Position numbers and translations under genes: made by a program. From JAAFIP01 sp963775085 (GTDB lineage Bacteria; Pseudomonadota; Gammaproteobacteria; Burkholderiales; Burkholderiaceae_C), in the NCBI GenBank assembly GCA_963775085.1, contig CAVZHO010000002.1:124001-188000 (forward strand): a stretch of 64,000 bases of DNA. Reading direction: 5' to 3'. This document shows, in pieces, positions 15,546 through 24,024 of this stretch (the first letter of the stretch is position 1; the number at the start of each line of letters is the position of its first letter). A model generated the notes under the pieces. That model was not told the origin of the DNA. It saw only the letters and a program-made list of their open reading frames with translations, and made no database searches.

Positions 15546-18447
15546 ATGACCCAAGCCAGCTCCATCCCCACATCTACCCCCACTTTCTCCGTCGCGGACA
15601 TCCGCAAGTCCTTTCTCGACTTTTTTGCCTCCAAGGGCCATACGGTGGTGGCCAGCAGCCCGCTGGTGCCCGGCAACGACCCGACGCTGATGTTTACCAA
15701 CTCCGGCATGGTGCAGTTCAAAGACGTGTTTTTGGGCAGCGACAAGCGCTCGTACGTGCGCGCCGCCAGTGTGCAGGCCTGCCTGCGGGCGGGCGGCAAG
15801 CACAACGACCTGGAAAACGTCGGCTACACCGCGCGCCACCACACGTTTTTTGAAATGCTGGGCAACTGGAGCTTTGGCGATTATTTCAAACGCGACTCGC
15901 TCAAATGGGGCTGGGAGCTGCTGACCCAGGTGTACAAGTTGCCCGCCGACAAACTGACCGCCACGGTCTACATCGACGACCAGGAAGCCTACGACATCTG
16001 GACCAAAGAAATTGGCCTGCCACCCGAGCGCGTGATCCGTATTGGCGACAACAAGGGCGGCAAATACAAGTCCGACAATTTCTGGATGATGGCCGACACG
16101 GGGCCCTGCGGCCCATGCAGCGAGATTTTTTACGACCACGGAGCGCACATCCCCGGCGGGCCACCCGGCAGCCCGGGTGAAGATGGCGACCGCTTCATTG
16201 AAATTTGGAACCATGTGTTCATGCAGTTTGACATGCAGGCCGACGGCTCGTTGAACAAACTGCCCGCGCCCTGCGTAGATACGGGTATGGGTCTCGAACG
16301 CCTTGCAGCCATCTTGCAGCACGTGCACAGCAACTACGAGATTGACATTTTTGACGCGCTCATCCAAGCCGCTGGTCGCGAAACGGGCGTCACCGATTTG
16401 GACAACAAGAGCCTGCGCGTGATTGCCGACCATATCCGCGCTACCGCGTTCTTGGTGAGCGACGGCGTGAACCCGTCCAACGAAGGCCGTGGTTACGTGC
16501 AGCGCCGCATCATCCGCCGTGCCATCCGCCACGGCTACAAACTGGGCAAAAAGACCCCGTTCTTCCACAAGCTGGTGCCCGATTTGGTGCGCATGATGGG
16601 CGATGCCTACCCGCGTTTGAAAAGTGATGCCGCACGGGTGATGGACGTGCTGCGGGTGGAGGAAGAGCGGTTTTATGAGACGCTGGCCACGGGTATGGAG
16701 ATACTGGAAGAACGGGCATCCCCAGCGAAATTTGCAGTTGAAACGTTGATGGCTGATTCATACGAAGGCGGAGGCGTTTTTGCTGTTCGAGATGGCGTAC
16801 ACCTTTACCAAGCCGAAGGTTCAAACGGTCGGCAAGTATACGTATATTGGGCTCCCGTTGGCGCGGACGTTGAACTAGCATTGCCGCTCGCTAGCCAACT
16901 CCAAGGGCTTGAGGTATTTGCGGTACTGGGGTCAGCGGTTCCAGATCGATTGGCCTCGGTGGCAAAAACAATTGAGGTTACTGGTACGTTGCCTGGCGAA
17001 GTGGCCTTCAAGCTGCATGATACCTACGGCTTCCCGCTCGATCTGACGCAGGATGTTTGCCGCGAGCGCGACGTGACAGTGGATGTGGACAGGCTTTAAC
17101 GCCGCCATGGAAAAGCAAAAATCGCAGGCCCGCGCCGCTGGCAAGTTCAAGATGGACAAGGCGCTGGAGTATGCGGGCGCTGGCAACACCTTTGTGGGCT
17201 ACGACACGCTGGAGCACACTACAAAAATAGTAGCGCTCTATGTCGATGGGACAGGGACTGGCGAGCTAAATGCAGGTCAAAACGGGGTGATTGTGCTGGA
17301 CACCACGCCGTTTTACGCAGAGAGCGGTGGCCAGGTGGGGGATGAAGGCGTATTGAGCGCAGCGGGCGGCAGCTTTGCCGTCAGCGACACGCTGAAAATC
17401 AAAACTGATGTCTTCGGCCACCACGGCACCCTCACGCAGGGCACGCTGAAGCTGGGCGACAGCGTGACGGCGCAGGTCAATGCACAAGTGCGCGCCCAAA
17501 GCATGCGTAACCACAGCGCCACCCACCTGATGCACAAGGCCCTGCGCGAGGTGCTGGGTACGCATGTGCAGCAAAAAGGCAGCCTGGTGAACGCCGAGCG
17601 CACGCGCTTTGACTTTGCGCACAATGCGCCGGTCACCGACGCGCAAATCAAAGCCATTGAACTGTTGGTCAACGCCGAGATTTTGGCGAATGCGGCGACG
17701 AGTGCCAAGGTGATGGAAATCGAAGCGGCCAAGCAAAGCGGCGCGATGATGCTGTTTGGCGAGAAGTACGGCGACGAGGTGCGGGTGCTGGAGATTGGTA
17801 GCAGTAAAGAACTCTGCGGTGGCACGCACGTAGCTCGCACGGGCGACATTGGCCTGTTCAAAATCGTAGCAGAAAGTGGCGTAGCTGCTGGCGTGCGACG
17901 CGTTGAAGCCGTCACCGGCAGCAACGCCGTCGCCTACGTGCAAGAGCTGGAAGCCACCGTTAACCAAGCCGCCGCAGCGCTGAAAGCCCAGCCGCACGAG
18001 CTGGCCACACGTATCGCGCAGGTGCAGGAGCAGGTGAAGGCACTGGAGAAAGAACTAAACGCCGCCAAAGGCAAGCTGGCCTCCAGCCAAGGCGACGCGC
18101 TGCTGGACAGCGCGGTGGACGTCAAGGGCATCAAGGTGCTGGCCGTCAAGCTGGACGGAGCGGATGCCAAGACCCTGCGTGACACCATGGACAAACTCAA
18201 AGACAAGCTGAAGACGGCCGTCATCGTGCTGGCCGCAGTGGATGGCGACAAGGTGCAAATCGCCGCTGGTGTGACCCAAGATACCATTGGCAAAGTCAAA
18301 GCCGGCGACCTGGCCAACTTTGTGGCGCAACAGGTGGGCGGCAAGGGCGGCGGCAAACCCGACATGGCGATGGCCGGTGGCACCGATCCGAGCAAACTGG
18401 CCACCGCGCTGCAATCAGTGCAAGCCTGGGTCACCGAGCGGGCGTAA
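15546..18447 (+). CDS. alaS: Alanine-tRNA ligase, with one apparent frameshift and an unusual internal insert
   Basis: AlaRS charges tRNA-Ala and edits mischarged tRNA. The catalytic domain is clear (SFLDFFASKGHTVVASSPLVP, TFFEMLGNWSFGDYFK, HIRATAFLVSDGVNPSNEGRGYVQRR), as are the editing domain (NHSATHLMHKALR, ELCGGTHVARTGDIG) and the C-terminal coiled coil. Frame 1 stops at 17097-17099; frame 2 resumes with GFNAAMEKQKSQARAAGKFKMD. Skipping one base near 17091 restores the family sequence. Without the shift the cell could not make this essential enzyme, so a sequence error is likely. Between LATGMEILEERA and LPGEVAFKLHDTYGFP (about 16713-16980) lie some 75-90 residues absent from usual AlaRS, in DNA of lower GC. 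The total, about 966 residues, exceeds the normal 875 or so. Confidence 0.93.
17222..17264 (+). repeat. Possible dispersed-repeat copy inside alaS
   Basis: AAAATAGTAGCGCTCTATG and GGGACAGGGACTGGCGAG resemble the left and right blocks of repeat subfamily I. The encoded KIVALYVDGTGT aligns with KLVAACVLLTGT of the livK copy in the same frame. The match is partial, and native AlaRS sequence is similar here, so this copy is uncertain. Confidence 0.4.
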
Positions 18448-18475
18448 CTTGATAGCCCCGAGGTTGCCGTAAGTT

Positions 18476-18532
18476 GCTATAATTTAAATAGCTGCTTACG
18501 ACCGTAGCATAAGGACTACAGGCTTATTTGAC
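18476..18532 (+). repeat. Dispersed repeat, subfamily I, between alaS and the hydroxylase gene
   Basis: It carries AAATAGCTGCTTACGACC, AAGGACTACAGGC and the end TTATTTGAC of the family. Read on the minus strand its right end GTCAAATAA supplies the last codons and the stop (18524-18526) of the convergent sterol-desaturase-like gene. Confidence 0.85.
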
Positions 18533-19405
18533 TGCTGAACTCAGGGCTTCGGTGGTCAACTGCGGGCCGCGCGCGCTCCAACCGGGTGGCTTGGCCAGCA
18601 GGTGCCAGATTTCAGACACCGATCTGGCCTGGCGCAGGTCTTTGAACAAACCGATCCATGGCGTGGCTTGCAGTACAAACACATTGCCTGTCGTGATGGG
18701 TTGCACCCAGCCATAGCGGATGGGCACATCGGCACGCTCAGGGATATAGGTGCCAAACAGGCGGTCAAACACAATCAGCACACCGCCGTAGTTGCCGTCC
18801 AGGTACTCCAGGTTGGAGGCATGGTGCACCCGGTGTGCCGAGGGGGTGTTGAGCACATATTCCAGCCAACCCAGCTTGGGTATCCAAGCGGCGTGGATCC
18901 AGAACTGGTAGAGCAAATTGAGCGCCAGACACGCCAGCACCACCTGTAGTGAAAAGCCCAGCAATACCAGTGGCATGAAAAACAGCACCGTACCTGTGTA
19001 GGTAGCCGTCCAGCTCAGGCGGTAGGCGGCCGCCAGATTGAGCTCGTTGGGCGAGTGGTGGATACTGTGCGACAGCCAGAACCAGCGCACCCGGTGCCCC
19101 GCGCGGTGGTACCAGTAATAGCAAAACTCTTGCCCTAAAAATAGCAATGCAAAAGCGGTGATGTTGTCCAGCGGCACCGTCCACAGGCGGTGCGCCCACA
19201 GCCATTGGCCTGCCAGCGCGATGAAGGTCGAGGGCAACACAAAACGCAGCGCATTGCGCACCACCAAATCCATCAGTGACAAGCGCAGGCTGCGCCAGTT
19301 GTAGGTGCCCGGGCGTTTGCGGCTGATGATGAAGGCCTCCAGCAGCGAAGCGGCCACCACGGTGATGGCGATGATCAACAAAAATTGGGGGATGGAGTGA
19401 GGCAT
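18524..19405 (-). CDS. Sterol desaturase / fatty acid hydroxylase family protein
   Basis: This is an integral membrane di-iron hydroxylase of 293 residues. The histidine motifs are HRAGH, HSIHH and HRVHH, with the C-terminal pattern PSAHRVHHASN typical of the family. Four or more hydrophobic segments are seen (IIAITVVAASLLEAFII, ITAFALLFLG, GTVLFFMPLVLLGFSL, LACLALNLLYQF). The substrate, a lipid or carotenoid, cannot be told. The stop codon lies inside a dispersed-repeat copy, so the C-terminus may have been altered by it. It is last in the minus-strand series with trmB, gluQ and the FAD oxidoreductase. Confidence 0.9.
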   Translation of the reverse strand: MPHSIPQFLLIIAITVVAASLLEAFIISRKRPGTYNWRSLRLSLMDLVVRNALRFVLPSTFIALAGQWLWAHRLWTVPLDNITAFALLFLGQEFCYYWYHRAGHRVRWFWLSHSIHHSPNELNLAAAYRLSWTATYTGTVLFFMPLVLLGFSLQVVLACLALNLLYQFWIHAAWIPKLGWLEYVLNTPSAHRVHHASNLEYLDGNYGGVLIVFDRLFGTYIPERADVPIRYGWVQPITTGNVFVLQATPWIGLFKDLRQARSVSEIWHLLAKPPGWSARGPQLTTEALSSAVK

Positions 19406-19441
19406 AGCATGTCATTCAATGTGGTCCACGATCGACAGAAC

Positions 19442-20287
19442 TTATATTTTACGAAACACCACATCCCACACGCCGTGCCCCAGTTTGATACCCCGGTTTT
19501 CAAACTTGGTGAGGGGCCGGTAGCTCGGCTTGGGGGCGTAGCCCTCTGCGCCCGTAGCGGCGTTGGCAGGCGCGGTATTTACCAGCGTGGGCTCGTCGCT
19601 CAGCACCTGCAAAATCTGCTCGGCGTAGTGCTGCCAGTCGGTGGCGCAGTGGATGTAGCCACCGGGTTTGATGCGCGAGGCCAGCAGGGTGATCAACGGG
19701 GGCTGGATCAGTCGCCGTTTGTTGTGGCGCTTTTTATGCCACGGGTCGGGGAAGAAAATGTGTACGCCGTCCAGGCTGGCTGGCGCAATCATGTGCTTGA
19801 GCACCTCCACCGCATCGTGCTGGATGATGCGGATGTTGGTGATCTGCTCATCGCCAATGCGCTTGAGCAGCGCACCTACGCCGGGTGGGTGTACCTCGCA
19901 GCCGATGTACAGCGCATCGGGCATCAGCTGGGCAATATGCGCCGTGGCCTCGCCCATGCCAAAACCGATCTCGAAAATGATTTTGGACGGATTTTCTGTG
20001 CCAAATGTGCCTGTAGTCCCAGTGCTGTGGACGTAAGTAGCTCCTAAATTTATAGCGTGTGACTGGTAGGGCAAGAGGTATAACGGCCCCAAATCATCCA
20101 GCGCCTTGGCCTGGCCCACCGTGGTGCGGCCGGTGCGCAGCACAAAGCTGCGGATCGGGCGGCCTTTGAGTGGCGAGGGTGCATCTTGGGTGGATGTATC
20201 AGGGGGCGCGGCAGAGTGGTCGGCGGGTGGCGTAGCGGGCGGTGTCATCAAGTGCGAGTCGGCGGGTGCGGTTGGCTGTGGGGTCAT
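19442..20287 (-). CDS. trmB: tRNA (guanine-N7)-methyltransferase
   Basis: TrmB methylates G46 of tRNAs with SAM. Family motifs are RPIRSFVLRTGRTT, EIGFGMGEATAHIA (SAM site), GCEVHPPGVG, HDAVEVL and FFPDPWHKKRHNKRRLIQ. The protein has 281 residues, with a Pro/Ala-rich N-terminal extension of about 40 that may be overcalled. Between LGPLYLLPYQS and TENPSKIIFEIG the DNA is a copy of the dispersed repeat, translated as AINLGATYVHSTGTTGTFG. By my recollection of E. coli TrmB this segment is about 12 residues longer than normal, in a variable linker before the SAM fold. It follows gluQ by three bases. Confidence 0.93.
   Translation of the reverse strand: MTPQPTAPADSHLMTPPATPPADHSAAPPDTSTQDAPSPLKGRPIRSFVLRTGRTTVGQAKALDDLGPLYLLPYQSHAINLGATYVHSTGTTGTFGTENPSKIIFEIGFGMGEATAHIAQLMPDALYIGCEVHPPGVGALLKRIGDEQITNIRIIQHDAVEVLKHMIAPASLDGVHIFFPDPWHKKRHNKRRLIQPPLITLLASRIKPGGYIHCATDWQHYAEQILQVLSDEPTLVNTAPANAATGAEGYAPKPSYRPLTKFENRGIKLGHGVWDVVFRKI
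20001..20055 (-). repeat. Dispersed repeat, subfamily I, inside trmB
   Basis: On the minus strand it reads AAATTTAGGAGCTACTTACGTCC, then GGGACTACAGGC and CATTTGG (blocks given separately), which match the family consensus. It lies in the sense direction of trmB, and its peptide aligns residue by residue with the livK signal-peptide copy. Confidence 0.85.
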
Positions 20288-20290
20288 AGC

Positions 20291-21274
20291 CTACGATTGT
20301 AGAAGCCAAGCCTGCGTCCAGGCTTGCAGGGCCTGCTGCACACTGCCCGTGCTGCTGGGCAGACCCAGCACCTTGGCCGCAGCGTTCAGCGCGACCAGGG
20401 GCTGCGACAGATCGAGCGGCGTGGCACCGTTTTGTTTGGACAGCTTGTGCCCGTCCGCCGCCAGCACCAGCGGCGTGTGCAAATACTGCGGCGTGGGGTG
20501 GCCCAAAGCGCGTTGCAGCAAAATTTGCCGCGCCGTGTTGTCGGCCAGGTCTTCGCCGCGCACGATGTGGGTGATGCCCTGTGCCGCGTCGTCCACCACC
20601 ACGGCCAGCTGGTAGGCCCACAGGCCGTCGGCGCGCTTGACAACAAAGTCGCCGACCTCTGCCTCCACGTCTTGCTGCTGCGGGCCCAGACGGCGGTCCT
20701 GCCAGTGGATCAGGCTGGCGGAAAGTGGATCAGCAAATGCTTCGTTATTGATAGCTGAATATGTCCATGCGACAGGGACTAGTAGGTTATTTGATAGGGA
20801 AAATCGGGTTAAAAACCGCCAGGCACGCGCTGCTTTGCCCTGCAGGCCGCTGCGGCAGGTGCCGGGGTACACCAGCACGCCGCCGCGTACTTTAGCCGCA
20901 CCACCGCTAGGGCGTGCATCAGCACGCGCCGCCAAGGCCTCTTCTATGTCTTTGCGTGAGCACCCGCAGGGGTAGGCCAGGCCCTGCGTAATTAACGCGT
21001 CCAGCGCTGCCTGGTACAGCGCGCCGCGCTGGGACTGGTAAACCGGCAGCGCGTCGGGCAGCAGGCCGCACGCCGCCAACTGGCGCATTATTTCATCGGC
21101 AGCGCCGGGCACGCAGCGCGGCGTGTCAATGTCTTCAATGCGCACCAACCAGGTGCCGTGGTGAGCCCGTGCGTCCAGCCAGCTGGCCAGCGCCGCGACC
21201 AATGAGCCCGCGTGCAAGGGGCCAGTGGGGGAGGGCGCAAACCGACCGATGTATGTGGCCCCCACGCTTGTCAC
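20291..21274 (-). CDS. gluQ: Glutamyl-Q tRNA(Asp) synthetase
   Basis: GluQRS attaches glutamate to queuosine in tRNA-Asp. The catalytic part resembles GluRS: YIGRFAPSPTGPLHAGSLVAA with a HAGS signature, RIEDIDTPR, the CGCSRKDIE zinc-like site and the GHKLSKQ loop. I take the GTG at 21274 as start (327 residues); the frame stays open to a GTG at 21349, but that stretch is GC-rich hairpin sequence. Between AWRFLTRF and SLIHWQDRRLG there are about 30 extra residues relative to the family, and the DNA there is a dispersed-repeat copy (translated SNNLLVPVAWTYSAINN). The insert stays in frame, so the enzyme may function. Confidence 0.9.
   Translation of the reverse strand: MTSVGATYIGRFAPSPTGPLHAGSLVAALASWLDARAHHGTWLVRIEDIDTPRCVPGAADEIMRQLAACGLLPDALPVYQSQRGALYQAALDALITQGLAYPCGCSRKDIEEALAARADARPSGGAAKVRGGVLVYPGTCRSGLQGKAARAWRFLTRFSLSNNLLVPVAWTYSAINNEAFADPLSASLIHWQDRRLGPQQQDVEAEVGDFVVKRADGLWAYQLAVVVDDAAQGITHIVRGEDLADNTARQILLQRALGHPTPQYLHTPLVLAADGHKLSKQNGATPLDLSQPLVALNAAAKVLGLPSSTGSVQQALQAWTQAWLLQS
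20747..20795 (+). repeat. Dispersed repeat, subfamily I, inside gluQ (antisense to the gene)
   Basis: ATTGATAGCTGAATATGTCC, GACAGGGACTAGTAGG and TTATTTGAT are the family blocks. The gene runs the other way, so the complementary strand is translated. The peptide matches that of the dxr copy: SNNLLVPVAWTYSAI against QNKLRVIVEWTQEAI. Confidence 0.85.
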
Positions 21275-21279
21275 TGCGT

Positions 21280-21345
21280 GTACTGCGCTGCCCCCCAAGG
21301 GGGCCCGCCTTGCTTGGGGCGGCCCGGCGCTGCGTCGTTGCGCCG
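21280..21345. repeat. GC-rich palindromic element between the FAD oxidoreductase gene and gluQ
   Basis: The stretch contains the palindrome GCCCCCCAAGGGGGC followed by CCGCCTTGCTTGGGGCGG, two adjacent hairpin-forming units. It fills the gap upstream of gluQ and resembles REP-like intergenic elements. Only one copy is present here, so calling it a repeat is inference. Confidence 0.4.
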
Positions 21346-21362
21346 CCACGTTTCACCTCTGG

Positions 21363-22428
21363 TTATTTGGCGGCCAGCGCCAGCTCCAGCCCGCTGATAA
21401 ACGCGTCTTCCACCCGGTGGCCGATGCACCAGTCGCCGCAAATGCCGACGCCGGTTTTGCCATCCCACAGGTAGTTTTTGCCCAGCGGTTTTTCGGTTTT
21501 GGCAAAGCGCCAGCGATGCACCTGGGCGTACTCGGGCTCGGCGCGGATGCCGGTGATCTCGGCAAAGGCCTTGAGCAGTTTGGCCTTGACGCGCTCGCCG
21601 TCGTCTTCCAGGTGCTCGCGGCTCCAGTCGGCGCTGGCTTGCACCGTCCAGCGCTCCAGTGGGTTGCGGCTGGGTTTGGACGACTCGCGGGCCAGCCAGG
21701 CCACACGGTGGTGGGTGCTGCGTGCGGCGCTCCACTGCGGGCCCAATTGCAGGGCGGGCACGCGGGGCGACAACGGCACGGCAGTCGGAAAGGCCAGCAT
21801 CATGCTCCAGCAGGGCGCCACCACCACCTTGTCGATGGCTTTCACCCAGGCCGGGTGGTGCTCTGAATTGTGCAGCAGCTCACGCGCCAGCACGCTGGGC
21901 ATGGCGATGATGACTTCATCAAAGCCGTTGTACACCGCGTCGCGTTCCTGCGCGTCTACGGCGTTGAGTTGCCAGCCTTTGGCGCTCTTGGTAATGCGGT
22001 GGATGCGGGTGTTCAGCCGCACGCGGCCTGCCTTCACCAAGGCCTGCGCGCAGTGCGTGACCAGCGCGTTCATGCCCGGCTGCGCTACCCAGTGCGGGTC
22101 GTGCGTGGGCAGCGCGGCGGCGGCGATGCGCCCGGCTGCGTCCAGCACGCGCACGGCGTTGGCACTCCAGGGGCGGGCCACGTCGGGCGCGGTGGCCAGC
22201 GCCCAGGCCATCAGGGTGCGAAAGCGGTCGTCGCGCACGGTGAAGTACTGCGTGCCGTGGTCAAAGCCGCCAAACTCGGTTTGCTTGGTCGCCATGCGCC
22301 CGCCAAAGTGGGCGATTTTTGTCAAACAGGGTGACGTTGTGCCCGGCCTGGTGCAAGGTGCGCGCAGCCGTGGTGCCCGCCATGCCTGCGCCGATGATGG
22401 CAATGGATTTTTTGTGTGGTGTAGTCAT
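21363..22428 (-). CDS. FAD-dependent NAD(P)-binding amine-oxidase/renalase-like oxidoreductase, with one apparent frameshift
   Basis: From the ATG at 22428 the protein begins MTTPHKKSIAIIGAGMAGTT, a Rossmann FAD-binding motif, and runs to NVTLFDK. One base later the second frame continues with IAHFGGRMATKQTEFGGFDHGTQYF, the expected family sequence. The shift coincides with a run of five A (22316-22320 on the plus strand as T); four would restore one frame of about 354 residues. The C-terminus GVGICGDWCIGHRVEDAFISGLELA is the usual FAD-contacting segment. Substrate unknown. It is the first gene of the minus-strand series with gluQ and trmB. Confidence 0.85.
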
Positions 22429-22493
22429 GGGCACACTCTACACGCAATTTCACCCTTTTCCGCGCGCCGTGTGCACAGTCGGCAGATGTCATC

Positions 22494-22561
22494 GGTGGTT
22501 TGTACTTTCAGGTGGTTTGTGTGTGCAGGCGCCTTGTATGCTCAGGTGGTTTGTACGCCCT
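22494..22561 (+). repeat. Four tandem 17-bp units
   Basis: Units start at 22494, 22511, 22528 and 22545. Units 1, 2 and 4 begin GGTGGTTTGT; unit 3 is GGCGCCTTGTATGCTCA. The first three end in CA. The array abuts the left arm of the first large hairpin. No reading frame or known site explains it. Confidence 0.75.
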
Positions 22562-22650
22562 GGCACTTGGTTTGAGTGGCTGCGCGGCTGTCCCCCGCCC
22601 TTCGGGCTCCTCCTTTATGCCGCTACGCCACTCAAACCAAGTGCCAGGGC
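22557..22650. repeat. Large hairpin 1: 24-bp perfect inverted arms around a conserved core
   Basis: The arm 22557-22580 (starting GCCCTGGCACTTGG) is the exact reverse complement of 22627-22650. The 46-base loop begins TGCGCGGCTGTCC, has a small stem GCCC-TTC-GGGC, and ends TTTATGCCGCTAC. A second hairpin at 22739 has unrelated arms but the same loop ends in inverse orientation. Confidence 0.85.
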
Positions 22651-22738
22651 GGCGAACAGGGTTGGGCCGCAACGGTCAAACTCCCGCCACAGCGAGCAGG
22701 GTTGGAGCACGCAGGTAGCGCCCCCACCATCTCAGCTA

Positions 22739-22843
22739 GATCCGGCGAGCGGTGCACTTAGCGCAGCGGCATAAAGGGGGAGGTGGCGGCCATAAGCCGC
22801 CCCGGAGGACAGCCGCGGAGCTAAGTGCACCGCTCGCCGGATC
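22739..22843. repeat. Large hairpin 2: different 24-bp arms, related core in inverse orientation
   Basis: The arm 22739-22762 (GATCCGGCGAGCGG...) pairs exactly with 22820-22843. On the minus strand its 57-base loop starts TCCGCGGCTGTCC, has an inner stem GGCGGC / GCCGCC and ends TTTATGCCGCTGC. These ends match the loop of hairpin 1 while arms and inner stem differ. Together with the 17-bp array this accounts for most of the gene-free stretch 22429-22948. Confidence 0.85.
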
Positions 22844-22898
22844 CCGTGCTACGCCGACCCGTTCTGGGAAATGGTGCCTGAAATTTATGCGTTATAGG

Positions 22899-22945
22899 CC
22901 GCTAGCCCATTAAATCATAGCGTAAGAAGCTACTGAATATATAGC
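22899..22945 (-). repeat. Degenerate dispersed repeat, subfamily II
   Basis: On the minus strand CAGTAGCTTCTTACGC is followed by TTTAATGGGCTAGCGGCC, the subfamily II pattern also seen at 55511. It lies just after the stop of the LysR gene. Confidence 0.6.
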
Positions 22946-22948
22946 AAC

Positions 22949-23891
22949 TCAAGCGCCTTCATGGGCATACAGCAGCGCCTGCCGCGTGCCTGGGCGCTCC
23001 AGTTGCGCCAGCCACCAGGCCAGGGCTTTGCCTACCGGGGCTTTGCGCACACCGGCGCGCCAGGCGTAGCTGACTTTAGACACGCGGGTGGCGCGCTCGG
23101 TGCGTTTGGGCACCAGGTGGCCGGCGCTGATGTAGGGCTGGGCCAGGCACTGCGGCACAAAGCCGCAGCCCAGGCCGCGCAGTTGCGCGTCCAGCTTGCT
23201 TTGCATGTCGGAGACGGTGAGCACGCGCTGGCCGGTCAGCAGGCCAATGCTCAGGCCGCTGCCGCTCTTGGTGCTGTCGGCGACGGCGACGGCGCGGTGC
23301 TGGGCAATCAGTGGCATCGGTCAATGGCTCGGGCAGGGCCGCCAGCGGGTGGTGCGGTGCCACGGCAAAGACAAAGGGCACCTCGCCCAGCGGCTTGCTG
23401 CGGATGCCTGCGGCGGCAGTCGTGTCGAGTGCCACGCCCAGCGCCAGGTCGGCCTGGCCTTGCAGCAGCGCCTCCAGGGTGCCCGACAGGGTCTCGCGTT
23501 GCAGCTTGAGCTGGGTGGGCGGTTGCAGGGCAAAAAACGCCTCGGTCAGCTCCAGCAGGGTGCGCTGTTCGATCAGGCTGTCCACGGCGATGGTGAACTG
23601 CGGCTCCCAGCCGGTGGCCACGCGCTTGACGCGGCGCGCTACGGCGTCCAGATCGGCCAGGATGCGCGTGCCCTCGGCAATCAGCTCGCGGCCGGCATCG
23701 GTAGGGGTGGCTTTGCGGGCGCTGCGGTCAAACAGCAGCACGTCCAGCGCGTCTTCAATCTGCCGCACGCGGTAGGTCAGGGCGCTGGGCACCAGGCCCA
23801 GGGCACGCGCTGCGCCCGCCAGCGAGCCATGCTCGGCCACGCTGCGCAGCATGTGCAGCGCTTCGGGGGTGAGGAGGTGGGTCGTGCTCAC
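22949..23891 (-). CDS. LysR-family transcriptional regulator, with one apparent frameshift
   Basis: The first frame encodes the LysR helix-turn-helix (MLRSVAEHGSLAGAARALGLVPSAL) and the effector domain up to HHPLAALPEPLTDA. The second frame goes on with PLIAQHRAVAVADS to the end LLYAHEGA. Removal of one base near 23312-23318 joins them into a normal protein of about 314 residues. It is divergent from the pirin gene, a common arrangement in which the LysR protein controls the pirin and the flavin reductase next to it. Confidence 0.85.
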
Positions 23892-24024
23892 AAAAACTTT
23901 TCATTCAAAATATTTGAAGCATGTCGACAAATTGTGTCGATTGCTTTGATGATGGATTGATTCTACATTTATGTCTTCGCCGGGCGCAAGCCGCCCGATA
24001 GATGCAATGGAAAGGAAACCCCCG

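Noticed and set aside
15447..16568. Long open frame of 373 codons on the minus strand
   Set aside because: It is the antisense shadow of alaS, which has unmistakable AlaRS motifs in the plus frame; GC-rich codon usage keeps the complementary frame open.
17085..17100. Programmed +1 frameshift in alaS
   Set aside because: No slippery codon or known recoding signal is present, and seven comparable shifts of the same sign occur in unrelated genes, which points to sequence error.
21478..22575. Plus-strand open frame of 365 codons
   Set aside because: It is antisense to the FAD oxidoreductase gene and runs into the repeat region; the minus-strand protein has clear family motifs.
22494..22843. CRISPR array or integron attC sites in the gene-free stretch
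   Set aside because: The 17-bp units are contiguous without spacers, no cas or integrase gene is near, and the hairpin arms lack the attC core sequence.
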